NCBI RefSeq assembly: GCF_002377905.1
Contig: NZ_DFQS01000056.1
Coordinates: 32,243 to 96,242, forward strand
From: Psychrobacter sp. UBA3483
GTDB taxonomy: Bacteria; Pseudomonadota; Gammaproteobacteria; Pseudomonadales; Moraxellaceae
Direction of reading: 5' to 3'
Length of the DNA stretch: 64,000 nucleotides
The position numbers and the translations under genes were made by a program. This document shows positions 17,170 to 24,689 of this stretch, piece after piece. The notes under the pieces are model-generated. The model had not been told where the DNA came from. It worked only from the letters and a program-made list of their open reading frames with translations, and did not search any database. How positions within the stretch are numbered: position 1 is the stretch's first letter; each line of letters begins with the position of its first letter.

Positions 17170-17418
17170 TCACATAAAATGAAATAACATATAAATAACG
17201 ATCATTAAGCCAAGCGTGTTAGTAGATACCCAAACATTGCGCCAAAAGCGTTCGTTCAATCGCTCTTTGCGTAACTGCTCGTCTAAGCGTGTGCGAGCAT
17301 TGCGGTCTGCGATACGGTCACGAGCGACCTGCTCTTTGCTTTGCTGCATTGCAAAATGGGCTTGGCGTTCGTTCCAAAGTGCATCGCAAACTAAAGGTTT
17401 ATTGGTTGTTGATTTCAT
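17170..17418 (-). CDS. Small tail-anchored membrane protein
   Basis: 82 residues: a charged helical N-terminal two-thirds (QSKEQVARDRIADRNARTRL, many R, K, E) ending in one hydrophobic span (TLGLMIVIYMLFHFM). This resembles small phage accessory proteins anchored by the C-terminus. Unknown function. Confidence 0.5.
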   Translation of the reverse strand: MKSTTNKPLVCDALWNERQAHFAMQQSKEQVARDRIADRNARTRLDEQLRKERLNERFWRNVWVSTNTLGLMIVIYMLFHFM

Positions 17419-17569
17419 TGTCGTTGTCCTTAACTTCGTTATTAAAGTGATTGATAGCGCCGTCTAGTAGTTTTAACTTGCGCTTTATCTCTCTGTCCTT
17501 GCGCTGCTTCTGTACTTCCTGTGCGTGTCTAATCTCACGCTCCCAGTCTGCGATTTCACGCTCAGTCAT
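17399..17569 (-). CDS. Small charged coiled-coil protein
   Basis: 56 residues from ATG 17569 (GGAGG nine bases upstream). Highly charged helical content (EREIADWEREIRHAQEVQKQ) predicts a coiled coil. Overlaps both neighbours. Unknown function. Confidence 0.5.
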   Translation of the reverse strand: MTEREIADWEREIRHAQEVQKQRKDREIKRKLKLLDGAINHFNNEVKDNDNEINNQ

Positions 17570-17795
17570 TTGCGTTCCCTCCGTTCTCATGGATTTTATA
17601 GTTCGCTAGTTTTTCAAATGCCTGTGCTTTAAATTGAAGTTGTAAGCACTGGTTATCTAACTCAGCTTTAACGATGTTACGAACCCACTCACTTGCTGAA
17701 ATGTTCTCTTGAAGTGATAGGTTTTTAATAACATCGACATACTCAGTAGGTAGATGGCAAGTAATGCAGTCGTTAAGTTTTGGCTTACTAACCAT
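17562..17795 (-). CDS. Small protein with ribbon-helix-helix-like features
   Basis: 77 residues. The stretch NDCITCHLPTEYVDVIKNLS plus ISASEWVRNIVKAELD resembles a ribbon-helix-helix fold (strand, helix, turn, helix), suggesting a small DNA-binding regulator. It overlaps cro by 8 bases and is the second gene of the pR operon. Confidence 0.5.
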   Translation of the reverse strand: MVSKPKLNDCITCHLPTEYVDVIKNLSLQENISASEWVRNIVKAELDNQCLQLQFKAQAFEKLANYKIHENGGNAND

Positions 17796-17973
17796 GTTCT
17801 ACATCCTCCAACGGTTGCGGGTCATCAGTTAAGAAAACATCGCGGTTATCGAGCTTTACTTGTGCAGGGATACCGCGAGTTAGCCAGTTAAATACGCATT
17901 GATAGCTCACACCGAGGTAGCTTGAAACAACACCAACCCCTCCGAGCTTCATAATTAAGTCTCTATCGTTCAT
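17788..17973 (-). CDS. cro: Cro-like regulator
   Basis: The 61-residue protein has an HTH near residues 11-35: GGVGVVSSYLGVSYQCVFNWLTRGIPAQ. This matches the Cro/YdaS-like group (G-G-V...A/L-G-V-S-x-x-x-V-x-x-W). It is the first gene of the minus-strand early operon, divergent from the cI-like gene, with operators between them. It should compete with the repressor at the shared operators. Confidence 0.85.
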   Translation of the reverse strand: MNDRDLIMKLGGVGVVSSYLGVSYQCVFNWLTRGIPAQVKLDNRDVFLTDDPQPLEDVEHG

Positions 17974-18004
17974 AGTCTTGCCCTTTCATCGTTTTGTTTA
18001 GTAG

Positions 18005-18033
18005 ATATTAAACAAAATGTTTAAAGAGGTCAA
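18005..18033 (-). promoter_or_regulatory. pR: early promoter of the cro operon
   Basis: On the minus strand TTGACC (18033-18028), 17-base spacer, TAATAT (18010-18005). The spacer contains a perfect operator palindrome (18008-18024), so repressor binding would directly exclude polymerase. Initiation would fall about 25-30 bases upstream of the cro start. Confidence 0.75.
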
Positions 18034-18098
18034 GTGTTTGTTTAACAAAAACGTCTAAATAATTGTTTTAATGTCATAAACTTAAACAAGGTGTTTAA
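18008..18098. promoter_or_regulatory. Operator cluster between cI-like and cro
   Basis: Three related 17-bp sites: TTAAACA-AAA-TGTTTAA at 18008-18024 (perfect dyad), a degenerate copy at 18042-18058, and TTAAACA-AGG-TGTTTAA at 18082-18098. The third overlaps the cI-like ribosome site (AAGGTG) and ends two bases before its ATG, so the repressor could also act on its own translation initiation region. Confidence 0.75.
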
Positions 18099-18100
18099 AT

Positions 18101-18820
18101 ATGAATGAGACGCATCCAACAATGGCAAGGGTTTTCGAGCAGACAGGACTAGAGCCGTCTGCGCTTGCGCTAAAAATCAACGCATCACCACAGAACATTA
18201 CTAACTGGTCTAAGCGTGGAATATCAAAAAAGGGCGCGATGGAAGTGTCGCGTGTTTTTGGTTTGAGCTTGGATTGGGTGTTGACTGGAGAGGGTGAGAT
18301 TAAGAAGGCAAATCACAGTGATTTAATGCAGATGATTAAGGATATTGAAAATGCAGATAAGAATGATAAAAGCCCTATGCCACAAGGAACGACTGGCGCA
18401 CGAATGGCTAGTAGGTCTAATATGGTGCCTGTTTTGAGCTGGGTGGCGGCTGGCAGTTGGTCAAACACTGAGCCGGTAACGATGGACGACATCATAGGTG
18501 AAGCACCAAGACCACCGAATCTATCTAAGCATGGGTTCGCTTTACGGGTACAAGGTCGCTCTATGCTGCCAAAATTTGAGCCTGATGACATTATCTATGT
18601 TGAGCCGCAAACTGGGCTGCTTGCACTCAAAGATAGCGATCTAGTGGTGGTGCAATGCAATGACGATACTGAGGCCACATTTAAGCAGCTCGTGATAGGT
18701 GAAACGTTTGATGATATGTACCTAAAGCCATTAAATCCTGATTGGCATGAGCAAAAAATGATGCCAATGGGCGATTGCAACTTGGTAGGAAAGGTGGTGG
18801 GTAAATATGTCGAATTCTAA
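18101..18820 (+). CDS. cI: S24-type CI-like repressor
   Basis: This 239-residue repressor has an N-terminal HTH (about residues 10-60; PQNITNWSKRGISKKGAMEVS) and a C-terminal LexA/S24 domain. The self-cleavage Ala-Gly is at 117-118, catalytic Ser in GRSML (S154) and Lys in EATFKQL (K195). RecA-stimulated autocleavage should trigger induction. It diverges from cro and overlaps a small downstream ORF. All catalytic residues expected for autoproteolysis are present. Confidence 0.93.
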   Translation: MNETHPTMARVFEQTGLEPSALALKINASPQNITNWSKRGISKKGAMEVSRVFGLSLDWVLTGEGEIKKANHSDLMQMIKDIENADKNDKSPMPQGTTGARMASRSNMVPVLSWVAAGSWSNTEPVTMDDIIGEAPRPPNLSKHGFALRVQGRSMLPKFEPDDIIYVEPQTGLLALKDSDLVVVQCNDDTEATFKQLVIGETFDDMYLKPLNPDWHEQKMMPMGDCNLVGKVVGKYVEF

Positions 18821-18926
18821 TGATTGGGCTTATATTTGGGTGTGTCATTTAATACGACACTCGAAGCCCATCAAGAAATTACCGCTTGGCTGGTGCGTCT
18901 ATAGAGAGGCGCTAGACTGGGATTAA
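18807..18926 (+). CDS. Small ORF overlapping the repressor 3' end
   Basis: 39 codons from ATG 18807 with GGTGG upstream, overlapping the repressor end by 14 bases in another frame. The product is basic and Trp-rich (MSNSNDWAYIWVCHLIRHSK). It may be translated by coupling; no family is recognised. Confidence 0.4.
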   Translation: MSNSNDWAYIWVCHLIRHSKPIKKLPLGWCVYREALDWD

Positions 18927-18941
18927 AATAAAAAAATATTA

Positions 18942-18967
18942 AGCCGTCCTTTATAGGGCGGTTTTTT
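18942..18967 (+). terminator. Terminator of the repressor transcript
   Basis: CCGTCCT-TTAT-AGGGCGG forms a 7-bp stem (one wobble) followed by six T on the plus strand, isolating the repressor unit from the downstream early promoter. Confidence 0.75.
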
Positions 18968-18997
18968 ACGCCTATTAAAAATCATTTTGTTTAAGTA

Positions 18998-19050
18998 TTT
19001 AACGTTTTGTTTAAAAAGTGGTTGACACCTTAAACGTTTTGTTTAATAAT
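18998..19050 (+). promoter_or_regulatory. pL: early promoter of the plus-strand operon with two operators
   Basis: TTGACA (19022-19027), 17-base spacer, AATAAT (19045-19050). Operator TTAAACG-TTT-TGTTTAA (19030-19046) fills the spacer; another, TTTAACG-TTT-TGTTTAA, is at 18998-19014, 32 bases upstream. They match the operators between the repressor and cro, so one repressor should silence both operons. Confidence 0.8.
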
Positions 19051-19096
19051 ACACATATCGCAAGGCAAAACGCAGCGATTACCAAATTTAAGACGC

Positions 19097-19135
19097 AAAA
19101 AAGCCCTGCTATCCGACCAAAGACAAACAGGGCTT
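19097..19135. other. Leader hairpin in the plus-strand operon
   Basis: AAGCCCTG (19101-19108) and CAGGGCTT (19128-19135) form an 8-bp stem in the leader before the first gene. On the minus strand it is followed by six T and would terminate transcripts arriving from the right. It could also be an RNA element of the leader. Confidence 0.5.
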
Positions 19136-19157
19136 ACCTACTAACTAAGGAATGATT

Positions 19158-19559
19158 ATGACAGCAATTATAGAGCAAATCAATACTGAGCAACTGGCAG
19201 CAAAGCTAAAAGAGCTGCAAGCCGAGTTTAAGCATGGCGACCTGATGGAATATCTCAGAGCCAAGCCGCTAAACATAGACCTTGATGTCAATAAAGATGA
19301 CATTGTTATCAGCTTTGACCTAAACCAAGACAATGCTATCACGGTCGAAATCAAAACAGATTACAACCGTGGCGAATTGGTCAACGTAGAAATCAGCTAC
19401 ATCGAAGTAGACAACATTGAAGATACTTACTTTATAGATGATGAAGATAGCGACCTGCTACTACAGTGCAAACGCATTATTCATGACGCGGTGCATTACA
19501 AGCTACTCGATGAAGATAGCGAGATTAAAACCAACTTTTACGATGACGTTTACGCATAA
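19158..19559 (+). CDS. First gene of the plus-strand early operon, unknown
   Basis: 133 residues from ATG 19158, with AAGG seven bases upstream; an ATG at 19152 is too close to it. Acidic, mixed alpha/beta (NIDLDVNKDDIVISFDLNQD), no membrane span. It resembles small acidic phage proteins of unknown role. First position suggests high early expression. Confidence 0.6.
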   Translation: MTAIIEQINTEQLAAKLKELQAEFKHGDLMEYLRAKPLNIDLDVNKDDIVISFDLNQDNAITVEIKTDYNRGELVNVEISYIEVDNIEDTYFIDDEDSDLLLQCKRIIHDAVHYKLLDEDSEIKTNFYDDVYA

Positions 19560-19571
19560 GGAGCGCAGATC

Positions 19572-19730
19572 ATGAAACTTTGGGAAATCACACACATTAT
19601 GGACGGCGTGACGATGGTTGAGCGCGTAGAAGCTGGCTCAAAGATGGAAGCTCGCGGCGTACTGGTCAGGCATTATCTAAGACAGCTTGACCTTGTATCG
19701 GTTGTTGAAGTCGAAGGAGAAAGCGCATGA
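19572..19730 (+). CDS. 52-aa early protein
   Basis: An ATG at 19572 after AGGAGCGCAG opens a 52-residue frame (MKLWEITHIMDGVTMVERVE...), ending with ATGA overlap to the next gene. Probably a small globular protein; no family recognised. Confidence 0.5.
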   Translation: MKLWEITHIMDGVTMVERVEAGSKMEARGVLVRHYLRQLDLVSVVEVEGESA

Positions 19731-20071
19731 GCAATGAATTAGTAGGTATCGCGCTTGTAGGCGGCTTACTGTGGGGTGGTATCGCTTTTGCGATGCTACC
19801 TAGCGCAGTCGATAAAGAATACGACAGCAAGCAAGCATCCGTCATCAATCACAAGTACGACAATTTGGATAATCAAGCCGACATTGACGACGATGTGACT
19901 TATCAAGCAATCGACGGCAAGGCTTACAAGATGGTTGACGGCTTAGCAAGTAATGAATGGGTGCCGCTGACTAGCGACGGTTATGTTGACGACTACGACC
20001 AGTCTGCAAAGGCTAGAGAGATTAAAGCGGCTAATGAAAGTTTGAGACGGATTAAGGCAGGTGATGTATGA
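19727..20071 (+). CDS. Small membrane-anchored or exported phage protein
   Basis: 114 residues with an N-terminal hydrophobic span (ELVGIALVGGLLWGGIAFAM) that may be a signal anchor, then an acidic region (DDDVTYQAIDGKAY) and a helical tail. Coupled to both neighbours by 4-base overlaps. Unknown function. Confidence 0.55.
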   Translation: MSNELVGIALVGGLLWGGIAFAMLPSAVDKEYDSKQASVINHKYDNLDNQADIDDDVTYQAIDGKAYKMVDGLASNEWVPLTSDGYVDDYDQSAKAREIKAANESLRRIKAGDV

Positions 20072-20664
20072 GTAAGATTAAAAAAGCAGATTTACTGCAA
20101 TTAGTGCAAGAGCAAGCAGAAATGATTGCTGAACTATCAGGAATGGTTGAGCTTAACAAGATGTCGATTATCAAGTTAGAAAATGAGCGCGAAAAACCAC
20201 AGCTCAAGCAACTAGACCAAAGCGCGTTTAAAAACATGCACGAAAGATGGAGATTTGCAGCGATTGACGCAGATGGTAGCGCGCATAGGTTCAGCAAAGA
20301 GGTCTTTCCCTATAAAGAGGGTTTTTGTTATGAGGGTGACGACTACAGTGAGTTTAAGTTTTCATTGATTGGCGAAGGCTACGACACCTCAAACTGGCAA
20401 AACTCGCTAATTGAGCGTGATACAACTAAAGAGCTAACAGGTAGTGAGCTTTGTAGGGCGATGTTGAAAAATCAAGTTTATGTGCCTTGTTTTGTTTCTG
20501 ATGTTTCTGAGGCTCATGCCATTGAGCGCAAACAAACAGCGATGATAGATAAGGTTTATTCAGGACTGCCCTTTATTTTTAGAAGTGGATATAACGGCTG
20601 GACTTACGTCGTCCCAATCAACAACCAAGGCGAACCGTTGACCGCAGCGGAGGCAGGATTATGA
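20068..20664 (+). CDS. Phage protein with a C-terminal domain shared with a nearby chromosomal ORF
   Basis: 198 residues: a coiled N-terminal helix (1-45), a middle domain (about 60-116, ending YDTSNWQNSLIER), and a C-terminal domain (about 121-184) with ELTGSELCRAMLK and GWTYVVPIN. This C-terminal pattern recurs in the chromosomal 81-residue ORF at 36238-36483 (ELKGSDLTRALLK, WLFAVPI). The family is not named here; proteins of this type often sit in phage early regions. Overlaps both neighbours. Confidence 0.6.
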   Translation: MSKIKKADLLQLVQEQAEMIAELSGMVELNKMSIIKLENEREKPQLKQLDQSAFKNMHERWRFAAIDADGSAHRFSKEVFPYKEGFCYEGDDYSEFKFSLIGEGYDTSNWQNSLIERDTTKELTGSELCRAMLKNQVYVPCFVSDVSEAHAIERKQTAMIDKVYSGLPFIFRSGYNGWTYVVPINNQGEPLTAAEAGL

Positions 20665-20873
20665 ATCATCAAGCAGACAACTGGGAATGGGCGCAGCATG
20701 ACGTACACGACACGTTGAGCTGCAAGATGACTGATAGCGAGCAAGCAGCGTTTATCAAGTCACAGCAAGAGATTAGCAGCCGTTTGGGTATGACGTTTGA
20801 TGAATTGATAGCGTCAATGCAAAGCGGTGAAATGAAACGACAGGCAATCAAACAAACAGAAAAGGAATCTTAA
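20661..20873 (+). CDS. Small acidic phage protein
   Basis: 70 residues, acidic, with a predicted helical pattern (DSEQAAFIKSQQEISSRLGM). Coupled upstream by a 4-base overlap; two bases before the Sak4-like gene. May be an accessory of the recombination module by position only. Confidence 0.5.
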   Translation: MNHQADNWEWAQHDVHDTLSCKMTDSEQAAFIKSQQEISSRLGMTFDELIASMQSGEMKRQAIKQTEKES

Positions 20874-20875
20874 TC

Positions 20876-21859
20876 ATGGCACTTAATATCGTTACGTCAG
20901 TACAGCCGTTAAATGTTGAAAACATCATTACATTTATCTATGGCGACCCTGGCATCTGGAAAACATCATTAGCGTTTACCGCTAAGAACCCTATCCTTTT
21001 TGACTTTGACAAAGGTGCACATCGAGCAGGCGCTTTTCGTAAAGACACAGTGCAGATCGGCTCATGGAATGAAGTAGCAAGATTTACAGCGCAGGACTTG
21101 CAAGGTTACGACACTATCATTGTGGACACAGCCGGACGCGCATTAGACATGATGACTGACAGCTTAAAAGGCGATAGTCGCAATACCCGCCGTGACGGTC
21201 AATTATCAATGCAAGGCTATGGAAAACTTGGCGGTATGTTTACCGACTGGCTCAAAATGCTACGCGGTATGGGTAAAGATATTGTGCTACTCGCTCACGC
21301 CTCGGAAGATAAAGACGGCGACAATGTTATCAAGCGACCTGATATGGTCGGCGGTAGCAAAAAAGAGGCTTACAAAGTCGCTGATATGATGGGCTATATG
21401 ACCATGCAGCAAGGTCAAAACGGCGCAGTCAGAACGCTTAATTTTATTCCGCACCCTGCTTACTTAGCCAAAGATAGCGGACAGATTGGTAATATCGTTA
21501 TTAACTCAATGACAGACGCGCCCAATCAGCTAGCGGATATTATCCAAGCAACCAAAAACCACATTAACAGCCTATCAGCAGAAGCAGCCAAGGCTCAGCA
21601 AGACCTTGATGACCTGCGCACAGAGCTTGTCGGCGCAGAGGACGCAGAGCATATCAATACGTTAATTGACGGGCTTAAAGTTAATCATCCGCTGTATAAG
21701 CAAATGCGCTCAGATATATGGAATGCAGCACAAGCCATGCAAGGTATTCAGTTTGACGATGCAGCAAAGCACTTTGTTGACGTGGTTGAAGATGTAGTTG
21801 CAGATGACGAGTTTGAGCCTGCTAATGAACAGGAAGCAGAGGTCGCCAATGTCGAATAA
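20876..21859 (+). CDS. Sak4-like / AAA_24 phage recombination ATPase
   Basis: The 327-residue protein has the layout of phage AAA_24/Sak4 RecA-like ATPases: FIYGDPGIWKTSLAF near residues 20-34 and a Walker B-like YDTIIVDTAGRALD. Sak4 proteins are single-strand annealing recombinases, usually paired with a nuclease and SSB. The Walker A glycine before Lys29 is Trp (W28), a marked deviation. C-terminal ~100 residues are helical and acidic. A PD-(D/E)XK nuclease follows, so a recombination module is likely. Confidence 0.75.
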   Translation: MALNIVTSVQPLNVENIITFIYGDPGIWKTSLAFTAKNPILFDFDKGAHRAGAFRKDTVQIGSWNEVARFTAQDLQGYDTIIVDTAGRALDMMTDSLKGDSRNTRRDGQLSMQGYGKLGGMFTDWLKMLRGMGKDIVLLAHASEDKDGDNVIKRPDMVGGSKKEAYKVADMMGYMTMQQGQNGAVRTLNFIPHPAYLAKDSGQIGNIVINSMTDAPNQLADIIQATKNHINSLSAEAAKAQQDLDDLRTELVGAEDAEHINTLIDGLKVNHPLYKQMRSDIWNAAQAMQGIQFDDAAKHFVDVVEDVVADDEFEPANEQEAEVANVE

Positions 21860-22487
21860 TCGCATATCAGTGACATGGCTTGATAGCTATCAGTATTTTT
21901 TAGATAGCGAAATGTCGGAAGATGAATTGTATGAGCGCTTTTACGGCGCTTTTACTCAAAACCCTGCTATGGCAGCAGGGACGGCTTGGCATAAGCACTT
22001 AGAGCAGACGAATAACAGTCATAGTATTGTTGAGATGGACGGCTTTACGTTTAACTTAGATGCTTTATTCAATTCAGATGATACGCATGTTATCTGTCTT
22101 GGTCTGCCCTACGAGCGTGAGAATAAGCACGTTATGCAGCTAATAGATGGTGTGGACTTGGTGGGCATGATTGATGTTGAAACGCCCTACACGGTCTATG
22201 ACCACAAGCTGACTGGTAGCTATAAACCTGAGCGCTACTTTGACGCTTGGCAGTGGCGAGCATACCTGACCATGCGAAATAAAAACCAGTTTACTTATCA
22301 GGTTTTCGAGTGTAAGCCAGTGCGTGAATATGGTCAGACGGTAGAAATCAAAGACTACCACACGCTTGATATGTATGCGTATGAGGGTATGCAAGACGAG
22401 GTTAAAGCAGTGTTGGCCGACCTAAACAATCTAATCAACAAATGGCGCTCAGAGGGTAAACCCTGCAAGCGTGACTACAGTAAGTAG
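21849..22487 (+). CDS. PD-(D/E)XK nuclease (exonuclease partner)
   Basis: Start ATG 21849 overlaps the ATPase gene end by 11 bases. The 212-residue protein has an MAAGTAWHKHLE helix (motif I region), LVGMIDVETPYTVYDHKL (D...DxK, motifs II/III) and a QWRAYLTMRN helix (Q-x-x-x-Y), the RecB/Cas4-like order. Paired with a recombinase it probably resects DNA ends in the phage recombination pathway. Confidence 0.8.
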   Translation: MSNNRISVTWLDSYQYFLDSEMSEDELYERFYGAFTQNPAMAAGTAWHKHLEQTNNSHSIVEMDGFTFNLDALFNSDDTHVICLGLPYERENKHVMQLIDGVDLVGMIDVETPYTVYDHKLTGSYKPERYFDAWQWRAYLTMRNKNQFTYQVFECKPVREYGQTVEIKDYHTLDMYAYEGMQDEVKAVLADLNNLINKWRSEGKPCKRDYSK

Positions 22488-22495
22488 GTGCAACC

Positions 22496-22711
22496 ATGAC
22501 CAATCCAAAAAACCGCGACCAACTGCTTGAGACGGTCAAGATAATATTTGCCAGTGACGAGCCGTTATCTACAAGTCAGATAGAGGCTAGAGGTAACATG
22601 AATCGACGCACAGTACAAAGGCATATAAAGCGACTTGGTGATGCTGGCGTAGTTGCGATAAAGAAGAATCAGTATGACACCCGTGAACTGGTATGCCATA
22701 GATTGATTTAA
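22496..22711 (+). CDS. Small winged-HTH DNA-binding protein
   Basis: 71 residues: LLETVKIIFASDEPLSTSQIEARGNMNRRTVQRHIKRLGDAGVV is a typical winged helix (helix, HTH, wing) resembling MarR/HTH_24-type small regulators. Likely modulates early transcription. It is followed by a 170-base non-coding stretch. Confidence 0.7.
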   Translation: MTNPKNRDQLLETVKIIFASDEPLSTSQIEARGNMNRRTVQRHIKRLGDAGVVAIKKNQYDTRELVCHRLI

Positions 22712-22881
22712 TTATCCTGCGTGGGAGCTAATACACGCCGTTACCGCCAGTAGTGACGACAGAACGCTGGCCGCCGAGATTGACACTCCTTACGTGCTAA
22801 GCATGTGCTTTGAAAAAGCAGTCAAGGCAAAGCCGAATGACTCACGATACGAGTCATCTATTTTATATGAGGATAATAACT
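22712..22881 (+). other. Non-coding stretch inside the plus-strand operon
   Basis: No convincing gene. A small hairpin (ATGACTC / GAGTCAT, 22837-22857) lies before the next ribosome site and may be a weak terminator or RNA processing site. Nothing else was identified. Confidence 0.4.
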
Positions 22882-23133
22882 ATGAGTAATGCACGCAGAG
22901 ATATTCACGCAGTAATTGGCTTTTCGCACGATATGCTGAACAACTTAATGAATCCCGACCTAACACCTGAGCAGCTAGACGCTGAGATTGCTAGAGCAAA
23001 GGCTGTCACCCCTATTATTGCACAGGCCATTGATGGTGAGCGCGTTATCAATGAGCGCGTAAAGATTGTCAGTGAGTACGCCCCTGAAAAGGTGGTCGAT
23101 GTCATGCGTAATCAGGCGCTTGGTTATGATTAA
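22882..23133 (+). CDS. Small helical phage protein
   Basis: 83 residues from ATG 22882 (TGAGGA upstream); an upstream frame is unlikely to be used. Helical content (LTPEQLDAEIARAKAVTPII) suggests a small regulator. It overlaps the HNH gene start by 8 bases. No family recognised. Confidence 0.55.
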   Translation: MSNARRDIHAVIGFSHDMLNNLMNPDLTPEQLDAEIARAKAVTPIIAQAIDGERVINERVKIVSEYAPEKVVDVMRNQALGYD

Positions 23134-23731
23134 GTGCAGTGTTTACAATAAAGATTTGGTTGATTGGGTTCGTAGCAATCAAAAAGGTATATCGAGAGCT
23201 GAGCTTACCGCCAGGCTAAACAAGCGGTTTGATACTGATTTTAGCGTTAATGTGGTGTCATCTTTTTGTAGACGGTGCGGATTTAAAAGTGGCGTTAATG
23301 CTGGTCAGCTTAAAAAAGGCGGCATACCCTGGAATAAGGGTAAGCCACACCGCACTAATTCAGACTACTTTTTTAAAAAAGGGCATGGTGGATTTAAGAC
23401 AAAAGAAGTCGGCGCTGAGAGATTTTGCAGCAAAGATGGTTATGTAATTATCAAGACCAAGCAGCCGCGAACCTGGCGACGCAAACACGTTGTTATATGG
23501 GAGCAGCATAACGGCAAAATACCCAAAGGTCACTGCATACGGTTCTTAGATAATGATCGTACTAATTGCAATATTGAGAACCTGGTGTGTATCCATCGGG
23601 GCGTCAATGCGGTTATAAACCATCAAAACCCCACTAACACTGATAATCCTGATATTAACCACGCCATCATACTGACCGAGAAAATAAATCACACGATTAA
23701 AAATATAGATAGATATAGGAGTGAGCCATGA
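23126..23731 (+). CDS. HNH endonuclease (homing-type)
   Basis: The 201-residue protein contains a PWNKGKPH motif (about residues 69-76), a KHVVIWEQHNGKIPKGHCIRF stretch (HNH core), and FLDNDRTNCNIENLVCI, features of phage HNH homing endonucleases (His, Asn, and a late Asn within a ββα-metal fold). Start ATG 23126 overlaps the upstream gene. Probably a selfish insertion into the early operon. Confidence 0.8.
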   Translation: MIKCSVYNKDLVDWVRSNQKGISRAELTARLNKRFDTDFSVNVVSSFCRRCGFKSGVNAGQLKKGGIPWNKGKPHRTNSDYFFKKGHGGFKTKEVGAERFCSKDGYVIIKTKQPRTWRRKHVVIWEQHNGKIPKGHCIRFLDNDRTNCNIENLVCIHRGVNAVINHQNPTNTDNPDINHAIILTEKINHTIKNIDRYRSEP

Positions 23732-24234
23732 ATAATTTACCATTACAGCCGTTGAAGTGGTCACAAAACAACTATGCAGAGATTGTGACGCATACAGCCA
23801 AATCGCCACTGCATGACTACACCATTCGTTATGACGACTTAGAAGGTGCTTATCTGATTGACTACTACGAGCGCATGACTAACGAGCATGGAAACGAGTT
23901 TTTTAAATCAGTTGATGAAGCCAAGAATTGGGCGCAATCAACGCACTATAAAGACAAGATGCAGCCGTATATTAAGCCCTCGCCTACTTGGATAAGCGTT
24001 AAAGATAAGCTACCGACCCATCATCAAGACGTTATCGTCTATCGCTATGATGGTGAGCAAAGCAGCATTGAGCACTCGTTATATTTTGACGGTGAAGTAA
24101 TGAAAGGATTTGGCAACGTGGCAGATGAAGAAGGGTTTTTTGATGATGTTTATTATTGGCAGCCGATAGAGACAAAAGCACTCTATGAGGCAATGGCAAT
24201 GCAGTTACAGATTAGCGAGGCAGCAGATGACTAA
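23728..24234 (+). CDS. DUF551 domain phage protein
   Basis: 168 residues. The C-terminal part contains the DUF551 signature W-I-S-V-K-D-x-L-P...DVIVYRYDG and YYWQPI. This domain is common in phage proteins of unknown function. The N-terminal half (residues 1-80) is separate. Coupled to the HNH gene and overlapping the AlpA-like gene. Confidence 0.75.
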   Translation: MNNLPLQPLKWSQNNYAEIVTHTAKSPLHDYTIRYDDLEGAYLIDYYERMTNEHGNEFFKSVDEAKNWAQSTHYKDKMQPYIKPSPTWISVKDKLPTHHQDVIVYRYDGEQSSIEHSLYFDGEVMKGFGNVADEEGFFDDVYYWQPIETKALYEAMAMQLQISEAADD

Positions 24235-24445
24235 CTTACGGAGATTACGAATCGAGCAAGTGGTTGATAAAATGGCAATACCAAAATCAACCATCTATGA
24301 GAAAATAAAAGCCGGTACCTTTCCGGCCCAATATAAAGACGGGACCTCGTCTTTTTGGTTTGAGCATGAGCTTGACGCATGGCTAATAAAAGTGCATGAT
24401 TTGCACATTGAACCGGCGCCGGTACCAGAGCATGACGAGGCTTGA
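24227..24445 (+). CDS. AlpA-family regulator / excisionase-like
   Basis: 72 residues from ATG 24227, overlapping the previous gene. The sequence LRIEQVVDKMAIPKSTIYEKIKAG is the AlpA winged-HTH signature. It sits at the phage edge near the likely attachment region, where excisionases usually lie. A recombination-directionality role is inferred from location. Confidence 0.75.
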   Translation: MTNLRRLRIEQVVDKMAIPKSTIYEKIKAGTFPAQYKDGTSSFWFEHELDAWLIKVHDLHIEPAPVPEHDEA

Positions 24446-24559
24446 TATAAATTAATAACAGTAAAATTAACAGTAAACTAAGTTATTGGGATTAACTAAA
24501 ACAATACTATCAATGACTTAGGTATTTAATTAAGTACCGACCACCGGTACCATATACGA
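24446..24559. other. Candidate prophage right boundary
   Basis: AT-rich spacer after the AlpA-like gene. No tRNA or conserved gene was found here and no integrase. The prophage/chromosome junction probably lies in this stretch or in the following terminator, but an att repeat cannot be defined because the other end is outside the window. Confidence 0.4.
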
Positions 24560-24595
24560 AACCCTCGCAATCTATCGATTACGAGGGTTTTTTAT
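24560..24595 (+). terminator. Terminator at the prophage right edge
   Basis: AACCCTCG (24560-24567) and CGAGGGTT (24582-24589) form a stem followed by T on the plus strand. May belong to the phage operon or to the host side of the attachment site. Confidence 0.7.
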
Positions 24596-24625
24596 GGTTT
24601 GCTGTTTAAAATTGGCTGTTCTATC

Positions 24626-24668
24626 AAAAAAAGACCACGCTAAATTGGCTAAGCGAGGTCTTTTTTAA
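24626..24668. terminator. Bidirectional terminator before chromosomal gene
   Basis: AAGACCaCGCT and AGCGaGGTCTT form an 11-base-arm hairpin (one mismatch) flanked by A-run and T-run, between phage and the minus-strand gene at 24690. It can act on both sides. Confidence 0.75.
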
Positions 24669-24689
24669 CAGTGGATGGTGTATTTAATG

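Larger units (their letters stand above)
1..24600. mobile_element. Temperate prophage with P22-like head (left part outside window)
   Basis: Contiguous phage genes run from the window start to the AlpA-like gene ending at 24445. Minus-strand modules are structural, Q, replication and cro; the plus strand has a cI-like repressor and a recombination/xis operon. Dense ATGA-type overlaps, very small ORFs and a divergent cI/cro switch are typical of lambdoid phages. The right boundary lies between 24445 and the host-like gene at 24690; no att repeat can be defined because the other end is outside the window. No integrase is visible. Confidence 0.93.

Noticed and set aside
24446..24600. tRNA gene or att core at the prophage edge
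   Set aside because: No cloverleaf or CCA-ending acceptor could be drawn; the hairpin there is a terminator. The att repeat cannot be tested within the window.
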